From Variovorax paradoxus (GTDB lineage: Bacteria; Pseudomonadota; Gammaproteobacteria; Burkholderiales; Burkholderiaceae_C): a stretch of 64,000 nucleotides of DNA. The stretch is from the NCBI RefSeq assembly GCF_030815975.1, contig NZ_JAUSXL010000002.1:1-64000 (forward strand), in the 5' to 3' direction. Shown here one piece after another: positions 1 through 9,062 of this stretch. The stretch's first letter is position 1, and each line of letters starts with the position of its first letter. The notes below the pieces were generated by a model. It did no database searches. It was not told the origin of the DNA and saw only the letters and a list, made by a program, of their open reading frames with translations. The translations under genes and the position numbers were made by a program.

Positions 1-498
1 GGTGGCGCCACCCACGTGGGCATGGAGCAATTCGCGCAGGCGGCCGGCGTCAAGTTCAACGCCATTGCCTACAAGGGCGGTTCGGCCGCGCTGCAGGACG
101 TGCTGGGTGAACAGGTCGACATGCTGGCCGACAGCAGCTCCTGGGCGCCGCACGTCGAAAGCGGCAAGCTGCGCCTGCTCGCCACCTGGGGCGAGGCGCG
201 CACGCCGCGCTTCAAGGACACGCCCACGCTCAAGGAACTGGGCTACGACGTGGTGGTGGAAGCGCCCAACGGCATCGGCGCGCCGCGCGGGCTGCCGGCC
301 GCGGTGGAAAAGAAGCTGCGCGATGCGTTCCGCGTGGCCGTCAACAGCGAAGAATTCAAGAAGGTGGCCGACAGCATCGATGCGCCGGTCATGTACCAGG
401 ACGGCCCCGACTACCGCAAGTACGTCGAAGCCGTCTACAAGCAGGAGACCGAACTGATCCGCAAGCTCAACCTCAAGGAACTGATGGAGAAGGGTTGA
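1..498 (+). CDS. Bug/TctC-family tripartite tricarboxylate transporter substrate-binding protein (C-terminal part)
   Basis: Only the last 165 codons are present; the frame is open at base 1, so the gene begins outside the window. The text has the usual Bug C-terminal lobe: a phrase like AYKGGSAALQDVLGEQVDML, where the family binds the ligand and closes around it, then KLRLLATWGEARTPRFKDTPT and a 'GAPRGLP' stretch. Bug proteins are periplasmic receptors for small carboxylates, either feeding a TctAB permease or acting alone. No tctA/tctB is seen here. The stop overlaps the next start (ATGA), so it is translationally coupled to the dehydratase and probably delivers the acid that this operon degrades. 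Ligand cannot be read from sequence. Confidence 0.9.
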   Translation, partial: GGATHVGMEQFAQAAGVKFNAIAYKGGSAALQDVLGEQVDMLADSSSWAPHVESGKLRLLATWGEARTPRFKDTPTLKELGYDVVVEAPNGIGAPRGLPAAVEKKLRDAFRVAVNSEEFKKVADSIDAPVMYQDGPDYRKYVEAVYKQETELIRKLNLKELMEKG

Positions 499-2021
499 TG
501 AACGACAGCCCCCTACTTCGCCTGCACCCGCATGACAACGTGCTGGTTGCAAAGACCCCCATCGCCCTGGGCGAGACGATTGCCGAGTTCGGTGTGCGCG
601 CCCGCGCGCAGATTCCCGCGGGGCACAAGATCGCGTCGCGCGCCATCGCGGCCGGCGAGCAGGTGAAGAAGTACGACACCGTCATTGGCGTGGCCTCGCG
701 CGACCTCGAGGCGGGCGACTATGTGCACAGCCACAACCTGACGCTGGTGGATTCCTACCGCGACCCGGCCTTCTGCCAGGACGTGCGTCCGGTGGCCTAC
801 GTGCCCGAGGCCGAGCGCGCCACCTTCATGGGCTTTGTGCGGGCCGACGGCCGCGTGGGCACGCGCAACTTCATCGGCATTCTGTCGTCGGTCAACTGCT
901 CGGCCACCGTCATCAAGCGCATCGCGGCGCACTTCACGCCCGAGCGCCTCGCGGCCTTTCCCAACGTGGACGGCGTGGCCGCCTTCGCGCAGACCAGCGG
1001 CTGCGGCATGTCTTCGCCGAGCGAGCATTTCGACGTGCTGCGCCGCACGCTCGCGGGCTATGCGCGCCATCCCAACCTGGCCGGCGTGCTGATCGTGGGC
1101 CTGGGCTGCGAGCGCAACCAGGTCGATGCGCTGGTCGATTCCCAGGGCCTGCAGCAGGGCCGCCTCATGCGCACGATGGTGATGCAGGAGGTGGGCGGCA
1201 CGCGCCAGACTATCGAGGCCGGCATTCGCGCCGTGGAAGAGATGCTGCCCGAGGCCAATGCCGCGCAGCGCACCCGCGTGGGCGCCAACCACCTGAAGAT
1301 CGGGCTGGAGTGCGGCGGCTCCGACGGCTTCTCGGGCATCACGGCCAACCCGGCACTGGGCGCGGCCATGGACGTGCTGGTGCGCCATGGCGGCACGGCC
1401 ATTCTTTCCGAGACACCCGAGATCCACGGCGTCGAATTCATGCTCACGCGGCGCGCCGCCACGCCCGAGGTCGGCCAGAAGCTGCTCGACCGGCTGGCCT
1501 GGTGGGAGCGCTATGCCGCGGGCCAGAACGCGCAGTTCAACGGGGTCGTGGGGCACGGCAACCAGGCCGGCGGGCTGGCCAACATCTTCGAGAAATCGCT
1601 GGGCTCGGCCATGAAGGGCGGCACCACGCCGCTGCAGGCCGTGTACGAATATGCGGAGCCGATCGACCAGGCCGGCTTCGTCTTCATGGATTCGCCGGGC
1701 TACGACCCGGTGGCCGTGACCGGGCAGATCGCGAGCGGCGCGCAGCTGATCTGCTTCACCACCGGGCGCGGCTCGATGTTCGGCAGCAAGCCGGCGCCGA
1801 CCATCAAGCTGGCCAGCAACACGCCGATGTTCAAGCGTCTTGAAGAGGACATGGACATCAACTGCGGCGTGGTGATCGACGGCGAACTCTCGGTGCCCGA
1901 GCTCGGCCAGCAGATCTTCGAGCAGATCCTGCGCCATGCCTCCGGCGAGCGCACGCGCAGCGAAGCGTTGGGCCTGGGCGACCACGAGTTCGTGCCATGG
2001 CACCTGGGCATCGTGAGTTGA
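498..2021 (+). CDS. UxaA-family altronate/galactarate-type dehydratase
   Basis: A 507-residue protein of the UxaA/GarD hydro-lyase family. The N-terminus (about residues 1-95) is a SAF-like domain. The main catalytic domain follows, with the typical 'GRVGTRNFIGI' opening, cysteine-containing SVNCSATV, 'QTSGCGMSS' and 'GLECGGSDGFSGITANPALG', and ends with a family-like 'FTTGRGSMFGSKPAPTIKLASNTP'. Members dehydrate sugar acids such as altronate or galactarate to 2-keto-3-deoxy acids using iron. ATG at 498 is preferred over the in-frame TTG at 495 because it overlaps the upstream TGA. Placed before a semialdehyde dehydrogenase and an HpaI aldolase, it forms a plausible dehydrate-cleave-oxidise route. 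Exact substrate unknown. Confidence 0.88.
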   Translation: MNDSPLLRLHPHDNVLVAKTPIALGETIAEFGVRARAQIPAGHKIASRAIAAGEQVKKYDTVIGVASRDLEAGDYVHSHNLTLVDSYRDPAFCQDVRPVAYVPEAERATFMGFVRADGRVGTRNFIGILSSVNCSATVIKRIAAHFTPERLAAFPNVDGVAAFAQTSGCGMSSPSEHFDVLRRTLAGYARHPNLAGVLIVGLGCERNQVDALVDSQGLQQGRLMRTMVMQEVGGTRQTIEAGIRAVEEMLPEANAAQRTRVGANHLKIGLECGGSDGFSGITANPALGAAMDVLVRHGGTAILSETPEIHGVEFMLTRRAATPEVGQKLLDRLAWWERYAAGQNAQFNGVVGHGNQAGGLANIFEKSLGSAMKGGTTPLQAVYEYAEPIDQAGFVFMDSPGYDPVAVTGQIASGAQLICFTTGRGSMFGSKPAPTIKLASNTPMFKRLEEDMDINCGVVIDGELSVPELGQQIFEQILRHASGERTRSEALGLGDHEFVPWHLGIVS

Positions 2022-2049
2022 CTTTCTCCCTCTTCCGACGCCAAAAGAC

Positions 2050-3519
2050 ATGCCCCTGACCCTCACCCGCCCCGACCTGCAGCGCACCGCCAACTTCATC
2101 GCCGGCGAATGGTGCGGCGCCGCCGGCCGTACGCTGGACGTGACCGACCCCGCCACCGGCGCGCTCATTGCACAGGTGCCCGATTCGGGCGCCGATGCCG
2201 CGCGTGCCGCCGCCGATGCCGCGCATGCCGCCTTCCCCGCCTGGCGCCGCACGCCGGCCAAGCAGCGCGCACAGATCCTCAAGCGCTGGAACGACTTGGT
2301 GCTCGCGCATCAGGACGACCTGGGCCGCCTCATCTCGCGCGAACAGGGCAAGCCGCTGGCCGAAGGCATCGGCGAGGTCGCGTATGCGGCCAGCTACATC
2401 GAGTGGTTTGCCGAAGAGGCCACGCGCGCCAACGGCGACGTGATTCCCGCGCCCGTTCCCGGCCGGCGCATGTTCGCCATCAAGGAACCGGTGGGCGTGG
2501 TTGCCGCCATCACGCCGTGGAATTTTCCGGCCGCGATGATCGCGCGCAAGATCGCGCCGGCGCTTGCCGCGGGCTGCACCGTGGTCTGCAAGCCGGCCGA
2601 GGACACGCCGCTCACCTCGCTCGCGCTGGTGGCGCTGGCCGCGCAAGCCGGCGTGCCCGCAGGCGTGCTCAACATCGTGACGGCCTCGCGCGAGCGCACG
2701 CCCGAGGTGGTCGACGCGTGGCTGGACGATGCCCGGGTGCGCAAGATCACCTTCACCGGATCGACGCCGGTCGGCAAGCACCTGGCGCGCCGCTCGGCCG
2801 ACACGCTCAAGAAGCTGTCGCTCGAACTGGGCGGCAATGCGCCCTTCATCGTGTTCGAGGATGCCGACCTGCACGCCGCGGTCGATGGCCTGATGGCCGC
2901 CAAGTTCCGCAACGGCGGCCAGACCTGCGTGTGCCCCAACCGCGTGTTCGTGCACGAGGCCGTGCATGACGAGTTTGCCGAGCTGCTCGCCGCGCGCGTG
3001 GCGGCATTGCAAGTGGGCCCGGCCAGCGACCCCGCCTCGCAGATCGGCCCGATGATCAATGCGCGCGCCATCGAAAAGATAGAGCGCCATGTGCAGGACG
3101 CCGTGGCGCGCGGCGCGCGCGTGCTGGCCGGCGGCACGCGGCTGCCCGCGCTCGGGCCGAACTACTTCGCGCCCACCGTGCTGGTGAACGCCGACGCCAC
3201 CATGGCCTGCGCCTGCGAAGAGACCTTCGGCCCCGTCGTTCCACTGACCCGCTTCGCCGAAGAAGCCGAGGTGGTCGCCCAAGCCAACGACACGCCTTTC
3301 GGCCTGGCCGCGTACTTCTACTCGCGCGACGTGCGCCGCATCTGGCGCGTGGCGGACGCATTGGAAGCCGGCATCGTCGGCATCAACGAAGGCGCGCTGG
3401 CCGCGGAGGCCGCGCCCTTCGGCGGCGTGAAGGATTCGGGCTATGGCCGCGAAGGTTCGGTGCATGGGCTGGACGACTACCTGCACACCAAGTACGTTTG
3501 CCAGGGCCAGCTGGACTGA
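2050..3519 (+). CDS. NAD(P)-dependent succinate-semialdehyde-type dehydrogenase
   Basis: A 489-residue aldehyde dehydrogenase of full length, closest in feel to GabD-type succinate-semialdehyde dehydrogenases. Visible landmarks are the cofactor-binding '[19 protein letters not shown]', '[11 protein letters not shown]', the catalytic glutamate in '[19 protein letters not shown]' and the catalytic cysteine in '[10 protein letters not shown]'. It oxidises a short aldehyde acid to the carboxylate. In this operon the likely substrate is the aldehyde released by the downstream aldolase or a related semialdehyde, but this is inferred from position. It starts 28 bases after the dehydratase stop. Confidence 0.9.
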   Translation: MPLTLTRPDLQRTANFIAGEWCGAAGRTLDVTDPATGALIAQVPDSGADAARAAADAAHAAFPAWRRTPAKQRAQILKRWNDLVLAHQDDLGRLISREQGKPLAEGIGEVAYAASYIEWFAEEATRANGDVIPAPVPGRRMFAIKEPVGVVAAITPWNFPAAMIARKIAPALAAGCTVVCKPAEDTPLTSLALVALAAQAGVPAGVLNIVTASRERTPEVVDAWLDDARVRKITFTGSTPVGKHLARRSADTLKKLSLELGGNAPFIVFEDADLHAAVDGLMAAKFRNGGQTCVCPNRVFVHEAVHDEFAELLAARVAALQVGPASDPASQIGPMINARAIEKIERHVQDAVARGARVLAGGTRLPALGPNYFAPTVLVNADATMACACEETFGPVVPLTRFAEEAEVVAQANDTPFGLAAYFYSRDVRRIWRVADALEAGIVGINEGALAAEAAPFGGVKDSGYGREGSVHGLDDYLHTKYVCQGQLD

Positions 3520-3557
3520 GCCGCGCGCACACGCAACACCAACAACGCAAGAGACCC

Positions 3558-4361
3558 ATGCCCGCCCACAACACCTTCAAGACAGCACTGGCCGCGCAGC
3601 GGCCGCAGATCGGCCTCTGGCTCTCGATGGCCGACCCGTACCTGGCCGAGGTGAGCGCCACCGCCGGCTTCGACTGGCTGCTGATCGACGGCGAGCACGC
3701 GCCCAACGACCTGCGCTCGACGCTGGCCGCGCTGCAGGCCGTGGCGCCCCACGCCGCGCAACCGGTGGTGCGCGCGGTGCAGGGCGACACGGCCCTCATC
3801 AAGCAGCTGCTCGACATCGGCGCAAAGAACCTGCTGGTGCCCATGGTCGACACGGCCGAACAGGCGCGCGCGCTGGTGTCGGCCACGCGCTATCCGCCGC
3901 TGGGCATCCGCGGCGTCGGCAGTGCCGTGGGCCGCGCCTCGCAGTGGAGCGCGCGCACCGACTACCTCGACATCGCCGACGCGGAAGTCTGCCTGCTGGT
4001 GCAAGCGGAAACCGTGGCGGCGCTCTCCAACCTGGCGCAGATCTGCGATGTGGACGGCATCGACGGCGTCTTCATCGGCCCCGCCGACCTTGCCGCGTCG
4101 ATGGGCCACCGCGGCAAGCCCGGGCATCCGGAGGTGCAGGCCGCGATCGAAACCGCCATGCGCACCATCGTGGCTTCGGGCAAGGCCGCAGGCACGCTGA
4201 CCTCCGACCCGAAGCTGGCGCGGCGCTACCTGGAGCTGGGCTGCAGCTTCGTCGCGGTGGGTGTCGACGTGCTGCTGTTCGCGGGCGCGGCCCGCAAGCT
4301 CGCGGCCGACTTCAGCGGCGCGCCGCCTGCCGCCGAGCCGGCCTCGCGCGCGGCCTACTGA
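3558..4361 (+). CDS. HpcH/HpaI-family class II 2-oxo acid aldolase
   Basis: A 267-residue HpcH/HpaI aldolase. The frame is open further upstream, but the ATG at 3558 (MPAHNTFK) gives the normal N-terminus after an AAGAG-type ribosome site. Family landmarks: '[14 protein letters not shown]', catalytic histidine in '[13 protein letters not shown]', metal-ligand glutamate in 'LLVQAET' and aspartate in '[12 protein letters not shown]'. Family members split 4-hydroxy-2-oxo acids (2-keto-3-deoxy sugar acids, 4-hydroxy-2-oxoheptanedioate) into pyruvate plus an aldehyde using a divalent metal. Following a UxaA dehydratase that makes 2-keto-3-deoxy acids, a sugar-acid role is more likely than homoprotocatechuate degradation; no hpa ring-cleavage genes are nearby. 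Confidence 0.9.
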   Translation: MPAHNTFKTALAAQRPQIGLWLSMADPYLAEVSATAGFDWLLIDGEHAPNDLRSTLAALQAVAPHAAQPVVRAVQGDTALIKQLLDIGAKNLLVPMVDTAEQARALVSATRYPPLGIRGVGSAVGRASQWSARTDYLDIADAEVCLLVQAETVAALSNLAQICDVDGIDGVFIGPADLAASMGHRGKPGHPEVQAAIETAMRTIVASGKAAGTLTSDPKLARRYLELGCSFVAVGVDVLLFAGAARKLAADFSGAPPAAEPASRAAY

Positions 4362-4389
4362 ACGACGGCCTCGGCGCGAGGAGACAAAC

Positions 4390-5439
4390 CTAAGGAAGGT
4401 TCTCGCGAAAGATCACCTGGCTGCGCGTGGTTTCCACGCCGCTGAGCGCTTCGCGCTTGTCGCGCAGATTGGCGAAGATGCGCACGCAGTTCATCAGCGT
4501 GGTGTGCGGGCTCTGCGTGATCACCGCATCCATGCTGCCATCGATCAGCAGCGTGCGCGTGTCAGGCGTGAGTCCGTGCCCGATGAACACCACCTTCTGC
4601 TCGCGCCCCGCTTCCTTCAGCGCCCGCGCCACGCCGTCGGATGCGCCACCGATGTTGTAGATGCCGCCCATGTCGGGGTACTGCTCCAGCAGCGCGCGCG
4701 TCTGCCGGTAGTTCTTGCCGGCATCGTCCTGGCCTTCGCGCAGGCCCACCACTTCGAGCCGCGGAAACATCTCGTCGATCACGTGCAGGAAGCCGGCCTC
4801 GCGCTCCTCGTGCGCCTTGTAGCTCAAGCTGCCCGCGATGAGCGCGACCTTCGCGGCGCGCGCGCCGATGAAACGGCCGATGAGGTAGCCCGCGGTGCGG
4901 CCGGCCGCGCGGTTGTCCAGCCCCACGAAGGCCGCGCGCTCGGAGTTCGACAGGTCCGAGATCAGCGTGACCACCGGCAGCCCGCGCGCCGCCAGCGCGG
5001 CCACCGCCTCGCGCACCGCGGGGTGCTCCAGCGCCATCATCGCGATGCCGTCGCAGCGCTGGCCATGGCGGCGCAGCGCGTCGGCCAGTTCGTGCGGGTT
5101 GAAGCTCTCGATGAACACCGTGCGGCACTGCACGTTGAACGGCGCCCAGTGCTCCTGCGAATAGCCGACCATGTCGCCCAGCATGCGGATGAAGCGGTTG
5201 GTGCCGGCCGGCAGCAAAAACACCAGCCTGAGGGGCGGCGGCGTGAGCGCGGCATAGAGCTCCGGGCCAGGCAGGTAGTCGAGCTCGCCCGCAGCCTTGA
5301 GCACGCGCTGCACCGTGGCGTCGCGCACGCCGGGGCGGCGGTTGAGCACGCGGTCGACGGTGGCGGTCGAGACCTGCGCCGCACGCGCGATGTCGACCAC
5401 GCGCGCGCGCCGCGCATCGGTTGAAGGGTTATCCCGCAT
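4390..5439 (-). CDS. LacI-family transcriptional regulator
   Basis: A 349-residue LacI/GalR regulator. The N-terminal helix-turn-helix reads 'VVDIARAAQVSTATVDRVLN' at about residues 14-33, with the hinge near residue 60. A periplasmic-binding-like effector domain fills the rest ('HEEREAGFLHVIDEMFP', 'GIYNIGGASDGVARAL'), typical of the sugar-binding PBP type I fold. It is divergent from the TRAP operon across a 124-bp gap holding three TGCATCA-type sites, and converges with the HpaI gene. It therefore probably controls uptake and catabolism of the sugar acid in this region. Effector unknown. Confidence 0.93.
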   Translation of the reverse strand: MRDNPSTDARRARVVDIARAAQVSTATVDRVLNRRPGVRDATVQRVLKAAGELDYLPGPELYAALTPPPLRLVFLLPAGTNRFIRMLGDMVGYSQEHWAPFNVQCRTVFIESFNPHELADALRRHGQRCDGIAMMALEHPAVREAVAALAARGLPVVTLISDLSNSERAAFVGLDNRAAGRTAGYLIGRFIGARAAKVALIAGSLSYKAHEEREAGFLHVIDEMFPRLEVVGLREGQDDAGKNYRQTRALLEQYPDMGGIYNIGGASDGVARALKEAGREQKVVFIGHGLTPDTRTLLIDGSMDAVITQSPHTTLMNCVRIFANLRDKREALSGVETTRSQVIFRENLP

Positions 5440-5464
5440 ACATCAAAAACCATCAAGTTCGAGT

Positions 5465-5493
5465 TTGACCCGGATGATGCATCCTTTTATCTT
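5465..5493 (+). promoter_or_regulatory. Probable sigma-70 promoter for the TRAP/RLP operon
   Basis: TTGACC (5465-5470), a 17-base spacer and TATCTT (5488-5493) make a fair sigma-70 promoter pointing at the TRAP gene start at 5564. The GATGCATC palindrome lies inside the spacer, where a LacI-type repressor could block RNA polymerase. Confidence 0.5.
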
Positions 5494-5532
5494 CCCTGTG
5501 GCTCTCATCCAATGGTGCATCAGATTGCATCA
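5472..5532. promoter_or_regulatory. Cluster of TGCATCA sites, candidate LacI operators
   Basis: TGCATCA occurs at 5516-5522 and 5526-5532 as a direct repeat with a 3-base gap, and as its complement TGATGCA at 5475-5481 within GGATGATGCATCC (5472-5484). The cluster fills the divergent lacI/TRAP spacer. Assignment to this regulator is inference from position. Confidence 0.45.
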
Positions 5533-5563
5533 ACCGCATTCCGAAGATCCTGGAGACAAAGAC

Positions 5564-6583
5564 ATGACATCGCTGACCCGCCGCAGTGCCTTGCGCACGC
5601 TTTCCGCCCTCCCCGCCGCCGGCATCGTGAGCGCCCTGCCGCGCATCGCCCGCGCGGCCGAGTTCTCGTACAAGTACGGCAACAACCTGCCGCTCAGCCA
5701 TCCGCTGAACATCCGCGCGCAGGAGGCGGCCGACCGCATTGCCAAGGAAAGCAAGGGCCGGGTCGAGATCAAGATCTTCCCCAACAACCAGCTCGGCGGC
5801 GACACCGACATGCTGGCGCAGGTGCGCTCGGGCGGCATCGAGTTCTTCACGCCGTCCGCGCTGGTGATTGCCACGCTGGTGCCGGTGGCCGCCATCAACG
5901 CCGTGGGCTTCGCGTTCAACGACTACGGCCAGGTGTGGGGCGCCATGGACGGCCAGCTCGGCGCGCACGTGCGCGGCGCCATCGCCAAGTCGCGCCTCCA
6001 TGCCTTCGAGAAGATGTGGGACAACGGCTTTCGCCAGACCACCAGCAGCAAGGCCGCGGTCACCAACGCCAAGGACATGGACGGCCTGAAGATCCGCGTG
6101 CCCGTGAGCCCGCTGTCGATTTCGATGTTCAAGGGCCTGGGCGCCGCGCCCGCGAGCCTGCAGTTCAGCGAGGTGTATTCCGCGCTGCAGACGAAGATCG
6201 TCGATGCGCAGGAGAACCCGCTGCCGATCATCCAGGTGGCCAAGCTGTTCGAGGTGCAGAAGTTCTGCTCGCTCACCAACCACATCTGGGACGGCTACTG
6301 GTTCATTGCCAACGGCCGCGCCTGGGAGGCGTTGCCCGACGACCTCAAGACCATCGTCTCGCGTGCCATCAACGACGCCGGCATGCAGCAGCGCGAAGAC
6401 ATCAAGAAGCTCAACGAATCGGTCGTCGGCGACCTGCAGGCCAAGGGCCTCAGCATCAACCGCCCGGTGGCCGAGAGCTTTCGCGCCAAGCTGCGCGAGT
6501 CGGGCTTTTATGGCGAGTGGAAGGGCCGCTTCGGCCCCGAGGCGTGGGCGCTGCTCGAAGGCGCCGTCGGCAAGCTGGCCTGA
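5564..6583 (+). CDS. TRAP transporter substrate-binding protein (DctP family)
   Basis: A 339-residue periplasmic TRAP receptor. The start at 5564 gives an export signal with a twin-arginine pair ('SLTRRSALRTLSALPAAG') and an Ala-rich cleavage region before AEFSYKYGNN. The mature part has DctP features: 'NIRAQEAADRIAKESKGRVEIKI', 'NQLGGDTDMLAQVRSGGIEF', and the carboxylate-binding region around 'LKIRVPVSPLSI' with the arginine that pairs with ligand carboxylate in this family. It should bind an organic or sugar acid and hand it to the fused permease that starts 7 bases later. An upstream ATG-less extension in the same frame is not likely to be translated. Confidence 0.93.
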   Translation: MTSLTRRSALRTLSALPAAGIVSALPRIARAAEFSYKYGNNLPLSHPLNIRAQEAADRIAKESKGRVEIKIFPNNQLGGDTDMLAQVRSGGIEFFTPSALVIATLVPVAAINAVGFAFNDYGQVWGAMDGQLGAHVRGAIAKSRLHAFEKMWDNGFRQTTSSKAAVTNAKDMDGLKIRVPVSPLSISMFKGLGAAPASLQFSEVYSALQTKIVDAQENPLPIIQVAKLFEVQKFCSLTNHIWDGYWFIANGRAWEALPDDLKTIVSRAINDAGMQQREDIKKLNESVVGDLQAKGLSINRPVAESFRAKLRESGFYGEWKGRFGPEAWALLEGAVGKLA

Positions 6584-6589
6584 CCGCCC

Positions 6590-8485
6590 ATGGTGCATGA
6601 ATCCACTTTCGAGGCCGCGCCTTTCGTGGGCGCCGGCCCGTCCGCCAACGCGCTGAGCGGCATGGCCGGGCGCGCCGACCGCGTGCTGGGCGGCGCGGTC
6701 GAGGCCGTGGCCGCGCTGCTGGTGCTGGCCGAGATCTGCGTGCTGTTCGCGGGCGTGGTGTCGCGCTATGTGTTCCATGCGCCGCTGGTGTGGTCGGACG
6801 AGCTCGCGTCGATCCTGTTCCTGTGGCTCTCGATGCTCGGCGCGGTGGTGGCGTTGCGGCGCGGCGAGCACATGCGCATGACGGCGCTGCTGCAGAAGGT
6901 GCAGCCGCACACGCGGGCGATGCTCGACGCCTTTGCCATCGCGGCTTCGGTCGCGTTCCTGGTGCTGATCATCTGGCCGTCGATCGACTACGCGCACGAG
7001 GAGTCGTTCATCGTCACGCCCGCGCTGGAGATCAGCAACGCCTGGCGCGCCGCGGCCATTCCAACGGGCATCGGCATCATGCTGGCGATGGCGCTGCTGC
7101 GCCTTTTGCGCGTGTGCACCGGGCGGCAGATCGCAGTCGCGGTGCTCGGCATGGCGGCGCTGGTGGCGGCTTTCTGGCTGGCTGCGCCGCTGTTCGCGAC
7201 GCTCGGCAAGTTCAACCTCGTGATCTTCTTTGTGGTGGTGGTGGCGGCCACGGTGCTTTCGGGCGTGCCCATCGCGTTCTCGTTCGCGCTGGCCACCTTC
7301 GGCTACCTGGCGCTCACCACGCGCACGCCGCTGCTGGTGATGGTGGGGCGCCTGGACGAAGGCATGTCGCACCTGATCCTGCTCGCGGTGCCGCTCTTCA
7401 TCTTCCTGGGCGCGCTGATCGAGATGACGGGCATGGCGCGCGCCATGATCCAGTTTCTTGCGAGCCTGCTGGGCCACGTGCGCGGCGGCCTCTCGTATGT
7501 GCTGATCGGAGCGATGTACCTGGTGTCGGGCATCTCGGGCTCCAAGATCGCCGACATGGCGGCCATTGCGCCCGTGCTGTTCCCCGAGATGGTCAAGCGC
7601 GGCGCCAAGCCCGGCGACCTGGTGGCGCTGCTGTCGGCCACCGGCGCGCAGACCGAGACCATTCCGCCGTCGATCGTGCTCATCACCATCGGCTCGGTCA
7701 CGGGCATTTCCATCGCGGCGCTCTTCACCGGCGGGCTGCTGCCCGCCGTGGTGCTGGGCGCCGCGCTGTGCGCGGTGGTGTGGTGGCGTTACCGGCGCGA
7801 AGACCTGAGCGGCGTGCAGCGCCACAGCAGGCGCGAGGTCGGCAAGCTGCTGCTGGTTGCGTTGCCCGCGGTGCTGCTGCCCTTCGTGATCCGCGCCGCC
7901 GTGGTCGAGGGCGTGGCCACGGCCACCGAGGTGTCGACCATCGGCATTGTTTACTCGGCCATCGTCGGGCTCTTCGTGTACCGGCAGTTCGACTGGAAAC
8001 GGCTCAAGCCGATGCTGGTCGACACGGCCTCGCTCTCGGGCGCGATCATCTTCATTGTCGGCTGCGCCACGGCCATGGCCTGGGGCCTCACGCAGTCGGG
8101 CTTCTCGCAGGACCTGGCACGCGTCATGGGCGCGCTGCCGGGCGGCGCCTACGGCTTCCTGGCCGTGTCGATCGTGGCCTTCATCGTGCTGGGCAGCGTG
8201 CTCGAGGGCATTCCGGCCATCGTGCTGTTCGGGCCGTTGCTGTTTCCCATTGCCAAGGCCGCGGGCGTGCACGAGGTGCACTACGCCATGGTCGTGATCT
8301 TCGCGATGGGCATCGGCCTGTTCGCGCCGCCCTTCGGCGTGGGCTACTACGGCGCCTGCGCCGTCAGCAAGGTCAACCCCGACGAAGGCATCAGGCACAT
8401 CTGGGGCTACATCGCCGCGATGCTGGTGGGCCTGGTGATCGTGGCCGCGTTCCCGTGGTTCTCGACCGGTTTTCTCAAGTTCTGA
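6590..8485 (+). CDS. Fused TRAP transporter permease (DctQ-DctM)
   Basis: A 631-residue inner-membrane protein in which the small four-helix DctQ subunit (about residues 25-190, with 'FAGVVSRYVFHAPLVWSDEL') is fused to the large DctM permease (about 205-631, with 'PIAFSFALATFGYLAL', 'VPLFIFLGALIEMTG', 'SGISGSKIADMAAIAPVL' and 'GIGLFAPPFGVGYYGACA'). The fused form is common in TRAP systems. With the SBP directly upstream it makes a complete sodium-coupled importer. It starts seven bases after the SBP stop, so the three components are co-transcribed. Confidence 0.93.
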   Translation: MVHESTFEAAPFVGAGPSANALSGMAGRADRVLGGAVEAVAALLVLAEICVLFAGVVSRYVFHAPLVWSDELASILFLWLSMLGAVVALRRGEHMRMTALLQKVQPHTRAMLDAFAIAASVAFLVLIIWPSIDYAHEESFIVTPALEISNAWRAAAIPTGIGIMLAMALLRLLRVCTGRQIAVAVLGMAALVAAFWLAAPLFATLGKFNLVIFFVVVVAATVLSGVPIAFSFALATFGYLALTTRTPLLVMVGRLDEGMSHLILLAVPLFIFLGALIEMTGMARAMIQFLASLLGHVRGGLSYVLIGAMYLVSGISGSKIADMAAIAPVLFPEMVKRGAKPGDLVALLSATGAQTETIPPSIVLITIGSVTGISIAALFTGGLLPAVVLGAALCAVVWWRYRREDLSGVQRHSRREVGKLLLVALPAVLLPFVIRAAVVEGVATATEVSTIGIVYSAIVGLFVYRQFDWKRLKPMLVDTASLSGAIIFIVGCATAMAWGLTQSGFSQDLARVMGALPGGAYGFLAVSIVAFIVLGSVLEGIPAIVLFGPLLFPIAKAAGVHEVHYAMVVIFAMGIGLFAPPFGVGYYGACAVSKVNPDEGIRHIWGYIAAMLVGLVIVAAFPWFSTGFLKF

Positions 8486-8522
8486 TCACAACAACACACT
8501 CACATCAACGGAGCCAACCGCA

Positions 8523-9062
8523 ATGAGTCGATTCCTCGGCGAGATCCGCCAGCTGGGCTATGTCGTGCACGACATCGAAGCCGCCATGGACTACTGGAGC
8601 ACCACGCTGGGCGTGGGCCCGTGGTTCTACAACCCCAAGGTGCCGATCAAGAACTACCGCTACAACGGCCAGGCGCACGAGCCTCACAACTCGGTGGCGT
8701 TGGCCAACTCGGGCTATGTGCAGGTCGAGCTGATCCAGACGCGCAACGACGTGCCCTCGATGTACCGCGACTTCCTGCAGGCCGGCCGCACCGGGCTGCA
8801 GCACGTGGCCTACTGGACGGCCGACTACGACGCCGACCTCGCGCGCCTCACCGCGCAGGGCTTCAAGCCTGTGATGAGCGGCGAGGTGGGCGAGCGCGGG
8901 CGCTTCATCTACTTCGACACCGAGTACCACCCGGGCACGGTCATCGAGCTGTCCGAAGTGGCGGGCCCCAAGGGCAAGATGTTCGACCTGATCCGCAACG
9001 CCTCCGAAGGCTGGGACGGCAGCGAGCCGGTGCGGCCCTTTCCCGATCTGAGCAAGCTGTGA
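8523..9062 (+). CDS. VOC-family (glyoxalase/epimerase-like) protein
   Basis: A 179-residue protein of the vicinal-oxygen-chelate fold, seen in 'IRQLGYVVHDIEAAMDYWSTTLGVGPW' at the start and a second half with 'GLQHVAYWTADYDADLARL' and 'EYHPGTVIELSE'. Histidines and the late glutamate could bind a metal. VOC proteins include glyoxalases, epimerases, isomerases and dioxygenases, so the reaction cannot be named. It lies between the permease and the RLP with a GTGA overlap to the RLP, arguing for a catalytic step (isomerisation or epimerisation) in the same pathway. Confidence 0.85.
   Translation: MSRFLGEIRQLGYVVHDIEAAMDYWSTTLGVGPWFYNPKVPIKNYRYNGQAHEPHNSVALANSGYVQVELIQTRNDVPSMYRDFLQAGRTGLQHVAYWTADYDADLARLTAQGFKPVMSGEVGERGRFIYFDTEYHPGTVIELSEVAGPKGKMFDLIRNASEGWDGSEPVRPFPDLSKL

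Noticed and set aside
513..2282. 589-codon frame antisense to the UxaA and dehydrogenase genes
   Set aside because: Shadow of high-GC coding: low-complexity Arg/Ala/His/Gly translation, no family motif, no ribosome site, and complete overlap with two clearly conserved genes.
5453..8398. 981-codon minus-strand frame opposite the TRAP genes
   Set aside because: Antisense artefact; composition is His/Arg/Gln/Ala-rich with no recognisable domain.
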